In this document: piece after piece, positions 50,145 to 59,393 of the stretch
How the letters are laid out: the number at the start of each line of letters is the position of its first letter
Position numbering within the stretch: position 1 is the stretch's first letter
Source: Kibdelosporangium persicum
Lineage (GTDB): Bacteria; Actinomycetota; Actinomycetes; Mycobacteriales; Pseudonocardiaceae
DNA: 64,000 nucleotides
Direction of reading: 5' to 3'
NCBI RefSeq assembly: GCF_013280595.1
Contig: NZ_JAAATY010000008.1
Span: 62,001 to 126,000 of the forward strand
Made by a program: the position numbers and the translations under genes
The notes under the pieces: model-generated
Database searches by the model: none
Seen by the model: the letters and a program-made list of their open reading frames with translations, nothing else
Told to the model about the DNA's origin: nothing

Positions 50145-52748
50145 TCAGGACGGCCCGAGCGAGGCCAGCTGGGCGCGGACCCGGTCCACGCCGGGATTGC
50201 CGAGGCCGGCCAGCAGCGCCTCGGTGCGCTGGTAGAACTCGCGCGCCGCGGCACGGTCGCCGGTCTTCTCGAACAGTTCGCCGAGTGCCCACAGCGCGTC
50301 GGCCTCGCCCAAGGGCGACCGGACTTCACGCATCCGGGCAAGGGTTTCGTCGAGGTGCTCCTTGGCCGCGCTCCAGTCGCCGAGCCCGGTTTCCGCGCGT
50401 CCCAGCGCAAGCAGGGCACGGGCGTGGTTGTACGGGTCGGCGACCGGCAGCGTGCCCAGTTCGGCACGGGCCTCCCGGAGCGGGGCCACGGCTTCGCTGA
50501 ACCGGCCGGATTCGATCAGCGCGCGGCCGATGCTGATCAGGGCGAGGCCCGCGCTTCGTTGTTCACCGGCTTCCCGGTAGCCGACCAGGGCCCTGGTGAA
50601 GTGGTCGATGGCCAGTTCCGCTCTGCCCTGGTCGAGGTAGGCGAACCCGAACCGTTCGGTCGAACTGGCGATTCGTTGCCGCTCGCCCAGTTCACGCCAG
50701 ATATCGGCTGCCCTGGCCATGTGCTCCAGGGCTTCCTCGTTGCGGCCCAGTGCGTGGAACAGCAGGCCCAGCCGGTCCTCGGCCTCGGCTTCCGCCGCAC
50801 GGTCCGGCCCGCCCCGCGTCGCCTCGACCGCCAGCAGGTCGAACCGCATCCAGTCGTGATAGTGCGTACGGTACAAGTGCAAGCCCCACATGGCGTCGGC
50901 GAGCTGCCACGCCATGGCCGGCATGCCTTGGTCGTACGCCGCGCGGGCCGCGGCGAACAGGTTGAGGCGTTCGCGGTCCAGCCACTCCAGGGCTTCCGTG
51001 TGGCCCGCGAACGTGACCTGGTCGACGGGGACGTGTTCGACGTCCCGCCGCAGGCCTCTGCGGTGCGGTGTCACGAAGCGCCCGGCCTCGGTCGCGACGC
51101 TCAGATACCAGTCCATCATCCGGCGAGTGCCGATCGAGCGGTCCCTTTCGGACTCCTCGTCCTGGGCCGCGGACAGCGCGTGCAACCGGATCAGGTCGTG
51201 GAACCGGCAACGGTCCGGTTCGACCTCCTCGATCAGGCTGGCCGTCAGCAACTCGTCGATCAGGCGGTCGGCTTCGGCACGGGACGTCGCCAGGACCGCG
51301 GCCGCGACCCCGGTGCCGAAGTCCGGCCCGGGATGCAGCCCGAGCAACCGGTACAACCGGGCCGCGGAGGGGGAAAGCGCCTGATAGGACACGTCGAACA
51401 CCGCCTTCACCGACAGGTCGTCGTCAAGACTCAGCCGGGCGAGCCTGCGCCGTTCGTCGACCAGGTCCGCCACCACCTTCTCTACCGTCCATTGAGGACG
51501 TGTGGCCAGCCGGGCCGCCGCGACGCACAGCGCGATCGGCAACCCGCCGCACAACACCACCAGCTCACGCGCGGGGCCGGGTTCGGCCTTGATCCGGCCG
51601 ACGCCGACCGCGCGGGTCAACAACTCCACCCCGGCCCAGACACCCAGCCTGTCCAGCGTGACGAACCGCGCTCCCTGCGAGATCAGACCACCGAGCCGGG
51701 AGCGGCTCGTCACGAGCGTCACGGCGGACGGCGAAGCGGGCAGCAGAGCACGGACCTGCTCCGCGGACGCGACGTTGTCCAGCAGCACCAGCAGCCTGCG
51801 GCCCGCGGTGAGCGACCGGAACATGGTGGCCTGTTCGTCGGGATCGACCGGGACCCGTTGCGGGGCGACTCCCAGCGCCCGCAGGAATCGGCCGAGCACC
51901 TCGGCCAGCGCGACGGGCCTGCCCGGCCCGCCCAGGTCGGCGTAGAACTGGCCGCCGTCGTACCTGGTCCGCACGCGGTGGGCCCAGTGCAGGGCGAAGG
52001 CGGTCTTGCCGACACCTGGCGGCCCGACCAGCACCACGAGCCTGCCGTCGCGTCCCGCGTGGTCCAGGGCACGCAGTTCGCGTTCACGGTTGACGAAGGT
52101 CGGGACGTCGGGGCGCAACTGGCTGGGTGAGTCCTGGCGGTCCTGCCGGCGTTCGATCACCGGCGGGGTGCTGGTCGCGGGCAGATGGATCCACGCGTGC
52201 AGGCTTGTCCGCTTCACCTTGATGGACACCGGGTGATACGCGGCGGGATCGATGTTCCTGAACCGGTGACGGACAATGCCGTCGTAGACGCCGTCGGACA
52301 CGATCGCGGCCAGCGGAACCGGCGAGTGGCGGAGCGCGACCTTCAACTCCTCCGCGTCGAGCAACCGGCAGACGACCACGACGTCAGTGCCGGAAAGACC
52401 GTGCTCGTCGGTCGTGATCTCGCCCGCGTGCACCGCGAGCCGCAGCCGGATTCGCTCAGCCAGCCGCGTGTCCCGGTTGTAGTCGACCAGCGACGCGCAC
52501 AACGCACTGAGCAGTGGGTCGAGCAACAGCACCTTGGAGATCTCGGGCGGGACGACCACGATGGCACCGTCACCACGGTCCTCGTGCAGGCACGCGTCCC
52601 ACGGGATGCCCGCCGACGCGAACGACTCCTGCACCAGCCGGTACACCGCGGACCTGATGGCCGCTTGGGCGCTGTCGTCGCGGTACGGATCGCTGAAACC
52701 CTCGACATCGAAAGCGATCACGGACTGGTGGGTCGGATACCGGTGCAT
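50145..52748 (-). CDS. STAND protein: cyclase-like domain + NB-ARC + TPR
   Basis: The 867-aa protein has three parts. Residues 8-190 look like a class III nucleotide-cyclase domain: VIAFDVEGFSDPYR at the first metal position, EDRGDGAIVVVPPE at the second, then LRLAVHAGE; catalytic completeness is uncertain. Residues 220-560 are an NB-ARC ATPase (Walker A GPPGVGKTA at 242-250, Walker B LLVLLDN, GLPIAL and FHDLIRLHA). The C-terminal 270 residues are TPRs. Such proteins are signal-gated switches in actinomycetes. Confidence 0.85.
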   Translation of the reverse strand: MHRYPTHQSVIAFDVEGFSDPYRDDSAQAAIRSAVYRLVQESFASAGIPWDACLHEDRGDGAIVVVPPEISKVLLLDPLLSALCASLVDYNRDTRLAERIRLRLAVHAGEITTDEHGLSGTDVVVVCRLLDAEELKVALRHSPVPLAAIVSDGVYDGIVRHRFRNIDPAAYHPVSIKVKRTSLHAWIHLPATSTPPVIERRQDRQDSPSQLRPDVPTFVNRERELRALDHAGRDGRLVVLVGPPGVGKTAFALHWAHRVRTRYDGGQFYADLGGPGRPVALAEVLGRFLRALGVAPQRVPVDPDEQATMFRSLTAGRRLLVLLDNVASAEQVRALLPASPSAVTLVTSRSRLGGLISQGARFVTLDRLGVWAGVELLTRAVGVGRIKAEPGPARELVVLCGGLPIALCVAAARLATRPQWTVEKVVADLVDERRRLARLSLDDDLSVKAVFDVSYQALSPSAARLYRLLGLHPGPDFGTGVAAAVLATSRAEADRLIDELLTASLIEEVEPDRCRFHDLIRLHALSAAQDEESERDRSIGTRRMMDWYLSVATEAGRFVTPHRRGLRRDVEHVPVDQVTFAGHTEALEWLDRERLNLFAAARAAYDQGMPAMAWQLADAMWGLHLYRTHYHDWMRFDLLAVEATRGGPDRAAEAEAEDRLGLLFHALGRNEEALEHMARAADIWRELGERQRIASSTERFGFAYLDQGRAELAIDHFTRALVGYREAGEQRSAGLALISIGRALIESGRFSEAVAPLREARAELGTLPVADPYNHARALLALGRAETGLGDWSAAKEHLDETLARMREVRSPLGEADALWALGELFEKTGDRAAAREFYQRTEALLAGLGNPGVDRVRAQLASLGPS

Positions 52749-53019
52749 CTGATGGCGTCACCCTACGGTCGAAGGGCCAGCCCTCTAGGAATACCACCGG
52801 ACGCGGCGGCGGACGTGTCACCGTGACACATACCGGTCGGTGGCGATCCGGCCCGTGAACGTCGTGCAGTGGTCGTCCGCGGTCTTCGCCATCGGCCGGC
52901 CGTTGCTCGACGACGTGCCGGTCAGGGCCAGCTTGTGCCGTTCGCGCAGACGTCTGAGCGTGTTCTCCCGCCGTGAGCTACGGTCATGCCCTGCGAAGAT
53001 CGACCTGGGGGCATGACCG
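52749..53019. other. Intergenic region
   Basis: This 271-bp divergent gap has no supported gene; a leftward 75-codon ORF overlapping it looks accidental. It must hold the promoters of the STAND gene and of the following rightward gene. Confidence 0.35.
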
Positions 53020-53787
53020 GTGGACACGAACGAGGCCAAGCGCATCGAGGCGACGAACTACGAGCGCTACCAGATGGCGACCGGCTACGGCTGGCAGTTC
53101 TGGGCGGACGTGCCGAGCCTGCTGGAGCGGTGGCAGGTGCTGCCGTTCAACCAGCGCGGGGACAAGCGGATGGCGTTCGGCGTCGTGCAGGGCAACTACC
53201 AGGGCATGCCGTTCACCGTCTTCGACTTCCACCGGCGCCCGACCGTCACCAGCGTGCACACCCGGTGGACGAACAAGAAGGTCAACGAGCTGGACACGAT
53301 CACCATCGACAGCGTCTGGGTGATCACGTTGCCTGCCGCGATGCCGCCCTTCCAGATCGTGTCGAGCGTCGATTCGGCGTTCGACACCGAGCAGTACCCG
53401 GAGCCGCCGACACCGGACCGCAAGTTCAACCGCTGGTACAAGCTGATCAACACCGACCCGCACGCGGCCATGCAGGTCCTCACCCCACCGGTGATGAGCA
53501 CGATGCGGCAGCTCAAACTGCACAACTGGTCATTGGCCGGCAACGAGCTGATCTACGTCGACCACCCGATCTTCAGCCGGACCAAGCCCGACGACATCGT
53601 CGAGACGCTGGGCAGACTGGCCTCGCTGGTGTCGGTGTTGCCCGTGCACCAGCCCGCTCCCCCGCCGGTGCCGGCCCACCACCCACCGGCCCACCACCCG
53701 TCAGCCCAGTACCAGCAGCCTTATCCACCGCGGCAGTACCAGCAACAGCCGCCGCCTTACGGCTATCCACCCCACCGCGGCTACTGA
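53020..53787 (+). CDS. Hypothetical protein with Pro/Gln/Tyr-rich tail, 255 aa
   Basis: Residues 1-205 form a soluble, beta-rich domain (RYQMATGYGWQFWADVPSLL, GMPFTVFDFHRRPTVTSVHT, VNELDTITIDSVWVITL). The final 50 residues are low complexity with repeated PPA-HHP and Y-Q-Q-P segments. The family is not recognised beyond resemblance to DUF3137-like proteins. It starts at GTG 53020. The next gene follows by 33 bp. Confidence 0.6.
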   Translation: MDTNEAKRIEATNYERYQMATGYGWQFWADVPSLLERWQVLPFNQRGDKRMAFGVVQGNYQGMPFTVFDFHRRPTVTSVHTRWTNKKVNELDTITIDSVWVITLPAAMPPFQIVSSVDSAFDTEQYPEPPTPDRKFNRWYKLINTDPHAAMQVLTPPVMSTMRQLKLHNWSLAGNELIYVDHPIFSRTKPDDIVETLGRLASLVSVLPVHQPAPPPVPAHHPPAHHPSAQYQQPYPPRQYQQQPPPYGYPPHRGY

Positions 53788-53820
53788 CCGGATAAACTCG
53801 GTCACAGCCGATCACGGGGG

Positions 53821-55167
53821 GTGACTGTGGCCGAGCGCGTCACCTCGTGGTGGCGGATCGCTTTCATCTGCGCGGTGCTGCTGCTCGAAGGGATGAGCTC
53901 GTCCAGCATCAACGTGCAGATCGGTGCACTCGAGTCCCATTTCCGGCTGTCCCCGGCGTTGCTGCAACTCGTCGTCGGGGCGTTCCTGATCGCGTACGCC
54001 GGGCTGTTGCCGCTGGCCGGGAGATGGGTCGACACGCGGGGCGGCCGCACGGTCTTCCTGCTGGGTGTGGCGCTGTTCGGGCTCGGATGCGTACTCTGCG
54101 CCGCCGCGATGTCCGGATTGTGGCTGGTCGTCGGCAGGTTCGCACAGGGCGCGGGTGCCGCGTTGAGCGCGCCGGCGGCGGTGGCGTTGATCATCGCGGG
54201 CCTGCCGCCGGGACGGACGCGTAACCAGGCAATGGGCTTGTACGCCGCGATGGGCGCGGTCGGATTCTCGCTCGGCCTCGTGCTGCCCGCGTTCGTGGTC
54301 ACCGAACTGGGATGGCGCGCCAGTTTCCTCGTGTACCTGCCGGTGGTCGCGGCCATGCTCGTGGTCGGCCAGACGATCGAGCGGTCTCCCGCCTCCGGCG
54401 GACGGGTCGATCCGTTCGCCGCGATCGCGGTCACCGTCGCGATGATGCTGGCGGTGCACGCCATCGGCGACGTCGGCCAGGCGCCGTGGTGGGGCACGAC
54501 GGCGCAGCTGGCCGTCGCGGTCGCGCTGGGTCTGGGCGGACGGCGCCTGTTTCCGGCGGAGGTCACGAGATCCGCCGGCGTGCTGAGCGGCTCCTTCGCG
54601 CTGGCCGGGGTCTTCTCGGCCCTGACCACGTCGATGTACCTGGCCAGCCTTGCCTTGCAGGCCGACCACAGCGCGTTCGAGGCCGGCCTCGCGCTCGTGC
54701 CGCAGAGCGTCAGCAACGCGATCGCCACGATGTTCGGCGCACGCCTGGTGACCAGGTTCGGCGCGCGGAAAGTGCTGACCGCGGGCATGTCGATGATCGT
54801 GGCGGCATTGGGCTACCTGGGCACGGCAGGCATGGGATTGCCTTACGCCGCAGGGCTTCTGCCCGCGTTCATCGTCATCGGCGTCAGCATCGCGCTGTGC
54901 TACCCGGCGTCGACGATCATGGCGGTGGACGCGGTCGAACCCGTACACCACGGCACGGCGGCCGGGATGCTGACGACCTTCCAGAACGTCGGCGGCGCGG
55001 CCGGACTGGCCGTCGCCACGGCCGCCGCGGTCGTGCCGCTGCCCGGCAACGGCGTGCCGCCGGAGCCAGGTCAGCTGCTGTGCATGGCGATGATGCTGTT
55101 CTTCGCCGCGATCGTCGTGCTGATCTGGCGGTTCAGTCGACGGCGGCTTCTGTCCACACGCGACTGA
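53821..55167 (+). CDS. MFS transporter, DHA2 (14-helix)-like
   Basis: The 448-aa membrane protein begins LLLEGMSSSSINVQIGALES and has motif A-like GRWVDTRGGRTVFLLG and GRFAQGAGAALSAPAAVALI. There are 12-14 helices. Drug or metabolite export is likely. Its 3' end overlaps the convergent kinase gene by 35 bp. Confidence 0.82.
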   Translation: MTVAERVTSWWRIAFICAVLLLEGMSSSSINVQIGALESHFRLSPALLQLVVGAFLIAYAGLLPLAGRWVDTRGGRTVFLLGVALFGLGCVLCAAAMSGLWLVVGRFAQGAGAALSAPAAVALIIAGLPPGRTRNQAMGLYAAMGAVGFSLGLVLPAFVVTELGWRASFLVYLPVVAAMLVVGQTIERSPASGGRVDPFAAIAVTVAMMLAVHAIGDVGQAPWWGTTAQLAVAVALGLGGRRLFPAEVTRSAGVLSGSFALAGVFSALTTSMYLASLALQADHSAFEAGLALVPQSVSNAIATMFGARLVTRFGARKVLTAGMSMIVAALGYLGTAGMGLPYAAGLLPAFIVIGVSIALCYPASTIMAVDAVEPVHHGTAAGMLTTFQNVGGAAGLAVATAAAVVPLPGNGVPPEPGQLLCMAMMLFFAAIVVLIWRFSRRRLLSTRD

Positions 55168-55672
55168 GAATCTCGGTCACCGTCTGCTCGGGCGTCTGGT
55201 CGGACGTGTCCAGCCACAACCCGATCCTCGGGGTGTCCTCCCGCAGGCCCCTGTCCAGCGACTCGATCGTCCACCGGTCGTACGTGTCCGCCTTGGACCT
55301 GCCGGTTTCCCTGGCGAGAACAGCCTCCGGCCGCGGCGCGAGCACGACGACGAACAAGGGCCGCTGCTTGATCATCCGGACCATCTCGCCGAGCGGTTCG
55401 CCGAGGATGACGTCCTGAGCCACCACCGTGAACCCTTCCCGGAAGTACTCTTCGCACGTCATCGCGGTCAGCCTGTACCGCAACCGGAGTTGCCGCCACG
55501 CCTCGTCCGGCGGATCGGGCGTCATGTCCGCACGACCGTTGACGATCATGCGCCGGAACGAGTCACCCCGCACGTGCACGGACCGGTCAAGCCGCTCGGC
55601 CAGCAACTGCGCGATGGTCGACTTGCCCGCCGCCTGGATTCCCGTCAGCAGAATGATCGCCTGGTGGGTCAT
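55133..55672 (-). CDS. P-loop kinase, chloramphenicol phosphotransferase-like
   Basis: The 179-aa protein has Walker A LLTGIQAAGKST, then VHVRGDSFRRMIVNG (a DSFR substrate motif) and FVVVLAPRPEAVLARE. This is the AAA_33/CPT group of small-molecule kinases and gluconate-kinase-like proteins. ATG 55672 (MTHQAIILL) is my start; two ATGs lie further upstream. The substrate is unknown. Confidence 0.7.
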   Translation of the reverse strand: MTHQAIILLTGIQAAGKSTIAQLLAERLDRSVHVRGDSFRRMIVNGRADMTPDPPDEAWRQLRLRYRLTAMTCEEYFREGFTVVAQDVILGEPLGEMVRMIKQRPLFVVVLAPRPEAVLARETGRSKADTYDRWTIESLDRGLREDTPRIGLWLDTSDQTPEQTVTEILSRVWTEAAVD

Positions 55673-55710
55673 ACGAGACATCATGCCCACCAACGCAAGA
55701 CAATTCGCCC

Positions 55711-55901
55711 TAGGTCGTGTTTCGAATGTCCCGGTCGATGAGAGTCTGCCCCGGCCGGAGGCCGGAATCGGCTCGGTGGGGCGGTTCCTGGCGTCGCCGC
55801 GGGATCGCCGCGAATACTGGTTGTCTTTGGGCGGTCCCGCGGTGGCGTCAGGGGCCGCATCCGGCCCGGCTATCGCGATCGGGCACTTGAAACACGGCCT
55901 A
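55711..55901. mobile_element. 191-bp MITE-like element with terminal inverted repeats
   Basis: The left end TAGGTCGTGTTTCGAATGTC and the reverse complement of the right end (TAGGCCGTGTTTCAAGTGCC) match at most positions over 26 bp. No transposase is encoded. The right end supplies the TAG stop of the phosphatase gene. It is probably a remnant or non-autonomous insertion. Confidence 0.6.
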
Positions 55902-56597
55902 GTCGGCTCCTACCAGACGATCGCGCAGCACGAGCAGGTCGTCCGGGCTCACGTACCGCGTGAAGTCCAGCGATCGCACGGTTTCCAGCACGAGCGCACG
56001 CGTGGTCGTGCCACGCTGGGCCACCATCGCCTTGGTGAGGGGCTCGTAGTCCTCGATGCCGAGGGTCTGCGCCATCACCGACAGCCTGGGGAAACTGGCC
56101 TCGTAGTCGTCGGCGATCACCTCGCCGGGCACGCCCGCCAACGCCAGCAACAGCAGCGCCACCAACCCGGTACGGTCCCTCCCCGCCGCGCAGTTGATCA
56201 GCACACCCCCAGGCCGGGCATGGGTGACGGCCCGCAACACGGCCCATGGCAGATGCGGGCATCTTTCCAAGTACGGCTGGAAATACAACGCGGTGCCGTG
56301 CAGGCCGTTGCCCCATTCCGTCCAGAACTCCACGTCGTCGACCGGATCCATCGGCACATTGACCACGTCGATGTCGTCCAGGTCCGGCATCTTGTCGCGC
56401 TCGGCGGGATTCCGCAGGTCCACGATGGTTCGGATGCCGTACGCACGCAAGGCCGCCCACCCCTGCTCGGTCAGTTTGTCCGGCGCGTCGGCGCGTACGA
56501 CGGCCTTCATCCGGGTGCGATTCCCGTCGGTCGTGGCCAGCCCGCCCAGGTCACGGACGTTGAAACAGCCGGGCCACGCCAGGTTTCTCCCCTCCAT
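55899..56597 (-). CDS. Protein tyrosine/serine phosphatase-like protein
   Basis: The 232-aa protein belongs to the Y_phosphatase3 group: WPGCFNVRDLGGL, RADAPDKLTEQGWAALRAYG, IRTIVDLRNPAER, and the P-loop INCAAGRDRTG (Cys136, Arg142). The residue before the catalytic Cys is Asn instead of the usual His, which should change Cys acidity. No partner kinase lies adjacent. The last codon is supplied by the end of the MITE-like element. Confidence 0.8.
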   Translation of the reverse strand: MEGRNLAWPGCFNVRDLGGLATTDGNRTRMKAVVRADAPDKLTEQGWAALRAYGIRTIVDLRNPAERDKMPDLDDIDVVNVPMDPVDDVEFWTEWGNGLHGTALYFQPYLERCPHLPWAVLRAVTHARPGGVLINCAAGRDRTGLVALLLLALAGVPGEVIADDYEASFPRLSVMAQTLGIEDYEPLTKAMVAQRGTTTRALVLETVRSLDFTRYVSPDDLLVLRDRLVGAD

Positions 56598-56677
56598 GCC
56601 CGGTACAGACGTCGCACTGCGTGATCAGGTTGCCTGCCGGATGATGGTCCACGGGACCCTCACAAGGAGACTTCGGC

Positions 56678-57460
56678 ATGCGATTGGATCTTTCCGGCAG
56701 GACGGCGCTGGTCACCGGCTCGACCCAGGGCATCGGCACGGCCATCGCGGCGGGACTGGCCTCGGCCGGGGCGCGGGTGGCGATCAACGGCCGGAGCGCG
56801 CCGGGCGTGCGGGCCGCGATCGACGGGCTCGAGGGCGACGGCTTCGTGGCCGCGCCGGGGGACGTCTCGACCGACGAAGGCGCCCGGCAGGTGCTCGCCG
56901 CCGTGCCCGATGTGGACATCCTGGTCAACAACCTGGGGATCTTCGGCGCCCAGCAGCCGCTGGAGATCACCGACGACGAATGGCGCCGCTACTTCGAGGT
57001 GAACGTGCTGGCCGCGGTCCGGCTGACCAGGGCGTACCTGCCCGGCATGATGACGCGCGGCTGGGGCCGGATCCAGTACATCGCCAGCGACTCGGCCATC
57101 GTCACCCCGGCCGAGATGATCCACTACGGCGTGTCCAAAACGGCTTTGCTCGGTGTGTCACGGGGTTTCGCCAAGAGCGCCGCGGGCAGCGGGGTGACGG
57201 TGAACTCGGTGATCGCCGGGCCGACGCACACCGGCGGGGTCGAGGACTTCGTGTACCAACTTGTCGACAAGAGCCTGCCGTGGGACGAGGCGCAGCGGGA
57301 GTTCATGCGCCTGCACCGGCCGCAGTCGTTGCTGCAGCGGCTGATCGAGCCGGCGGAGATCGCGAACATGGTGGTGTACCTGAGCTCCCCGCTCGCCTCG
57401 GCGACCACCGGCGGCGCGGTGCGAGTGGACGGTGGCTACGTGGACGCCATCCTGCCGTAG
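56678..57460 (+). CDS. Classical SDR oxidoreductase, 260 aa
   Basis: TALVTGSTQGIGTAIAAGLA gives the cofactor loop, LVNNLGIFGAQQPLEITDDE the NNxG motif, and YGVSKTALLG the Tyr-x-x-x-Lys pair with the upstream Ser. AAGGAG lies 8 bp before the ATG. Substrate unknown; it resembles the 3-ketoacyl-ACP reductase/sterol dehydrogenase-type group. A long hairpin follows its stop. Confidence 0.85.
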   Translation: MRLDLSGRTALVTGSTQGIGTAIAAGLASAGARVAINGRSAPGVRAAIDGLEGDGFVAAPGDVSTDEGARQVLAAVPDVDILVNNLGIFGAQQPLEITDDEWRRYFEVNVLAAVRLTRAYLPGMMTRGWGRIQYIASDSAIVTPAEMIHYGVSKTALLGVSRGFAKSAAGSGVTVNSVIAGPTHTGGVEDFVYQLVDKSLPWDEAQREFMRLHRPQSLLQRLIEPAEIANMVVYLSSPLASATTGGAVRVDGGYVDAILP

Positions 57461-57470
57461 TAACCCCAGG

Positions 57471-57528
57471 TCACCCCTCGTGAGTGTTTATCAGGGTTAG
57501 AACACTCACAAACACTCACGAGGGGTGA
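57471..57528. repeat. Long hairpin, copy 2 of the dispersed repeat
   Basis: TCACCCCTCGTGAGTGTTT (57471-57489) pairs perfectly with 57510-57528. The left arm and loop start are the same as at 7706. The right side differs by having a second ACACTCA. It lies 10 bp past the SDR stop and can terminate it. Confidence 0.75.
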
Positions 57529-57552
57529 GCTGGGATAAGGGAGACTGGGGCC

Positions 57553-58332
57553 ATGCGCAGGATCCTGGTAATCGGCATCGGGGCGGGCGACCCGGAGCAC
57601 ATCACCATGCAGGCGGTCACCGCGCTGCGTGCCGTCGACGTGTTCTTCGTCCTGGACAAGGGCGAGGTCAAGCAGGAACTGGTCGACCTGCGGCAGGAGA
57701 TCCTGCGGCGTTACGCCCCCGACTCCGGCTACCGGGTGGTCTACGGCCGTGATCCGGACCGTGACCGGACGACCGACGCGTACGTTCAGGCCGTGGACGA
57801 CTGGCGCAAGCGCCGCGCGGACGTCTGCCAGGAGATGATCAGCACCGAGCTGGCCGACGGCCAGACCGGCGCGTTCCTGGTCTGGGGCGATCCGACGCTG
57901 TACGACAGCACGCTGGCGATTCTCGACGACATCGCCGCGCGCGGGTTCGAACTCGGCATCGAGGTGATTCCCGGCATCAGCAGCGTGTCCGCGCTCGTCG
58001 CCCGGCACAGGGTGCCGCTCAACCAGGTGGGCAGGCCGGTGCAGATCACCACCGGGCGCAGGCTTTCCGAACAGTGGCCGGACGACGTGGACGACGTCGT
58101 GGTGATGCTCGACGCGCGGACCGCCTTCACCGAGCACGTTTCCCAGGACGCGGAGATCTACTGGGGTGCGTACATCGGCACCCCGGACGAGATCCTGATC
58201 AGCGGCAAACTGTCCGAGGTGGCCGGTGAGATCGTCTCGGCGCGCGCCGAGGCCCGGGAACGCAAAGGCTGGATCATGGACACGTACCTGCTGCGGCGGG
58301 GCGCCCCGCCGGCGTCCGGCGAGGCGCCCTGA
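57553..58332 (+). CDS. cobF: Precorrin-6A synthase (deacetylating)
   Basis: The 259-aa tetrapyrrole methylase makes precorrin-6A from precorrin-5, with C-1 methylation and loss of acetate, in aerobic cobalamin synthesis. ILVIGIGAGDPEHITMQAVT is the SAM-binding start, LVWGDPTLYDSTLAI and EVIPGISSVSALVARHRVPL are the conserved loops, and the length is right for CobF. Other cob genes are not in this window, so it is an orphan copy here. Confidence 0.9.
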   Translation: MRRILVIGIGAGDPEHITMQAVTALRAVDVFFVLDKGEVKQELVDLRQEILRRYAPDSGYRVVYGRDPDRDRTTDAYVQAVDDWRKRRADVCQEMISTELADGQTGAFLVWGDPTLYDSTLAILDDIAARGFELGIEVIPGISSVSALVARHRVPLNQVGRPVQITTGRRLSEQWPDDVDDVVVMLDARTAFTEHVSQDAEIYWGAYIGTPDEILISGKLSEVAGEIVSARAEARERKGWIMDTYLLRRGAPPASGEAP

Positions 58333-58340
58333 GCGCGGTT

Positions 58341-59393
58341 CTACCGGCCCTGCAGCGACTTGACGTTGTTGCCGAACGTCCAGCCCTTCGACCCGTCCCA
58401 GTTGATGGACCAGGTCATCAGACCCTTCAGGGCGCCGTTGTACCCGCTCCAGGCCTGCGAGACGAGATTTGTCGACATGTAGCCACCGCCCGCGCCCGGT
58501 TGCGCGGGCAGGCCCGGCGCCTGCTTGTCGTACGGCACGCGGATCGTGGTGCCCTGGATGACCAGGCCGCGGTTGAGGCAGTCGGTCTGCGCGCGGAACC
58601 CTTGCACGGTCCCGGCTTGATAGGAGTCGCCGGAGCAGCCGTACATGCTTCCGTTGTAGTACTGCATGTTCAGCCACCACAGCCGCCCGTTGTCCGCGTA
58701 CTTCTTGACGATCGGCAGGTACGCGCCCCAAATCGAGCCGTAGACCACGCTGCCGCCGGTGACGTACGCGGTCTCCGGCGCCATCGTCAGGCCGAAGTCG
58801 GACGGCATCTGCGCCAGCACGCCGTCGATGATCCGGATCAGGTTGGCCTGCGACGGCGACAGCGAGGTTATGTTGCCGCTGCCCACAAGCCCGGTCTCGA
58901 TGTCGATGTCGATCCCGTCGAAGTTGTACCTCTTCAGGATCGGCACGATCGTGGCGACGAACCTGTCCGCCACGGCCGAAGAGCTGAGGTCGATGCCGGC
59001 CGTCGCACCCCCGATGGACATCAGGATCGTCGCGCCCGCGGCCTTGGCCGCGCACATCTCCGCTGGCGTCGCGACCTTCACCGTGGCGTCCATGCCGTCT
59101 TCCCACAACACCGTCCCGTCGGACCGGATCACCGGGAACGCCGCGTTGATGACGTTGTACCCGGCGTTCCTGATCCGCGCGTCGGTGATGGGAATCCAGC
59201 CCAGCGGCGGGTGCACGCCGTTGGCGGCGCCGTCCCAGTTCTCCCAGTACCCTTGGAGCACCTTTCCGGCGGGCTTGGACTTCACCGCGCACACGTCGGC
59301 CTGGACCTGGACCGGTTGCGCGGTTGCGGGCACGGGCGCGGCCAGCAGCAGTACGCCGAGGCCGATACCGAGCAAACGTGACCGTCGAGCCAT
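58341..59393 (-). CDS. Secreted GH18 chitinase
   Basis: The 350-aa protein has a Sec signal (ARRSRLLGIGLGVLLLAAPV, then PATAQ) and a GH18 domain. YWENWDG is followed by the catalytic FDGIDIDIE (159-166 with acid Glu166), and later LTMAPETAYV and WLNMQYYNGSM. It hydrolyses chitin outside the cell. There is no carbohydrate-binding module. ATG 59393 with AAGGGAG is chosen over a longer frame. It converges on cobF. Confidence 0.92.
   Translation of the reverse strand: MARRSRLLGIGLGVLLLAAPVPATAQPVQVQADVCAVKSKPAGKVLQGYWENWDGAANGVHPPLGWIPITDARIRNAGYNVINAAFPVIRSDGTVLWEDGMDATVKVATPAEMCAAKAAGATILMSIGGATAGIDLSSSAVADRFVATIVPILKRYNFDGIDIDIETGLVGSGNITSLSPSQANLIRIIDGVLAQMPSDFGLTMAPETAYVTGGSVVYGSIWGAYLPIVKKYADNGRLWWLNMQYYNGSMYGCSGDSYQAGTVQGFRAQTDCLNRGLVIQGTTIRVPYDKQAPGLPAQPGAGGGYMSTNLVSQAWSGYNGALKGLMTWSINWDGSKGWTFGNNVKSLQGR

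Noticed and set aside
52818-53045. Leftward 75-codon ORF before the GTG 53020 gene
   Set aside because: Overlaps the promoter and start of the rightward gene and has no supported start; kept only as a remote possibility.
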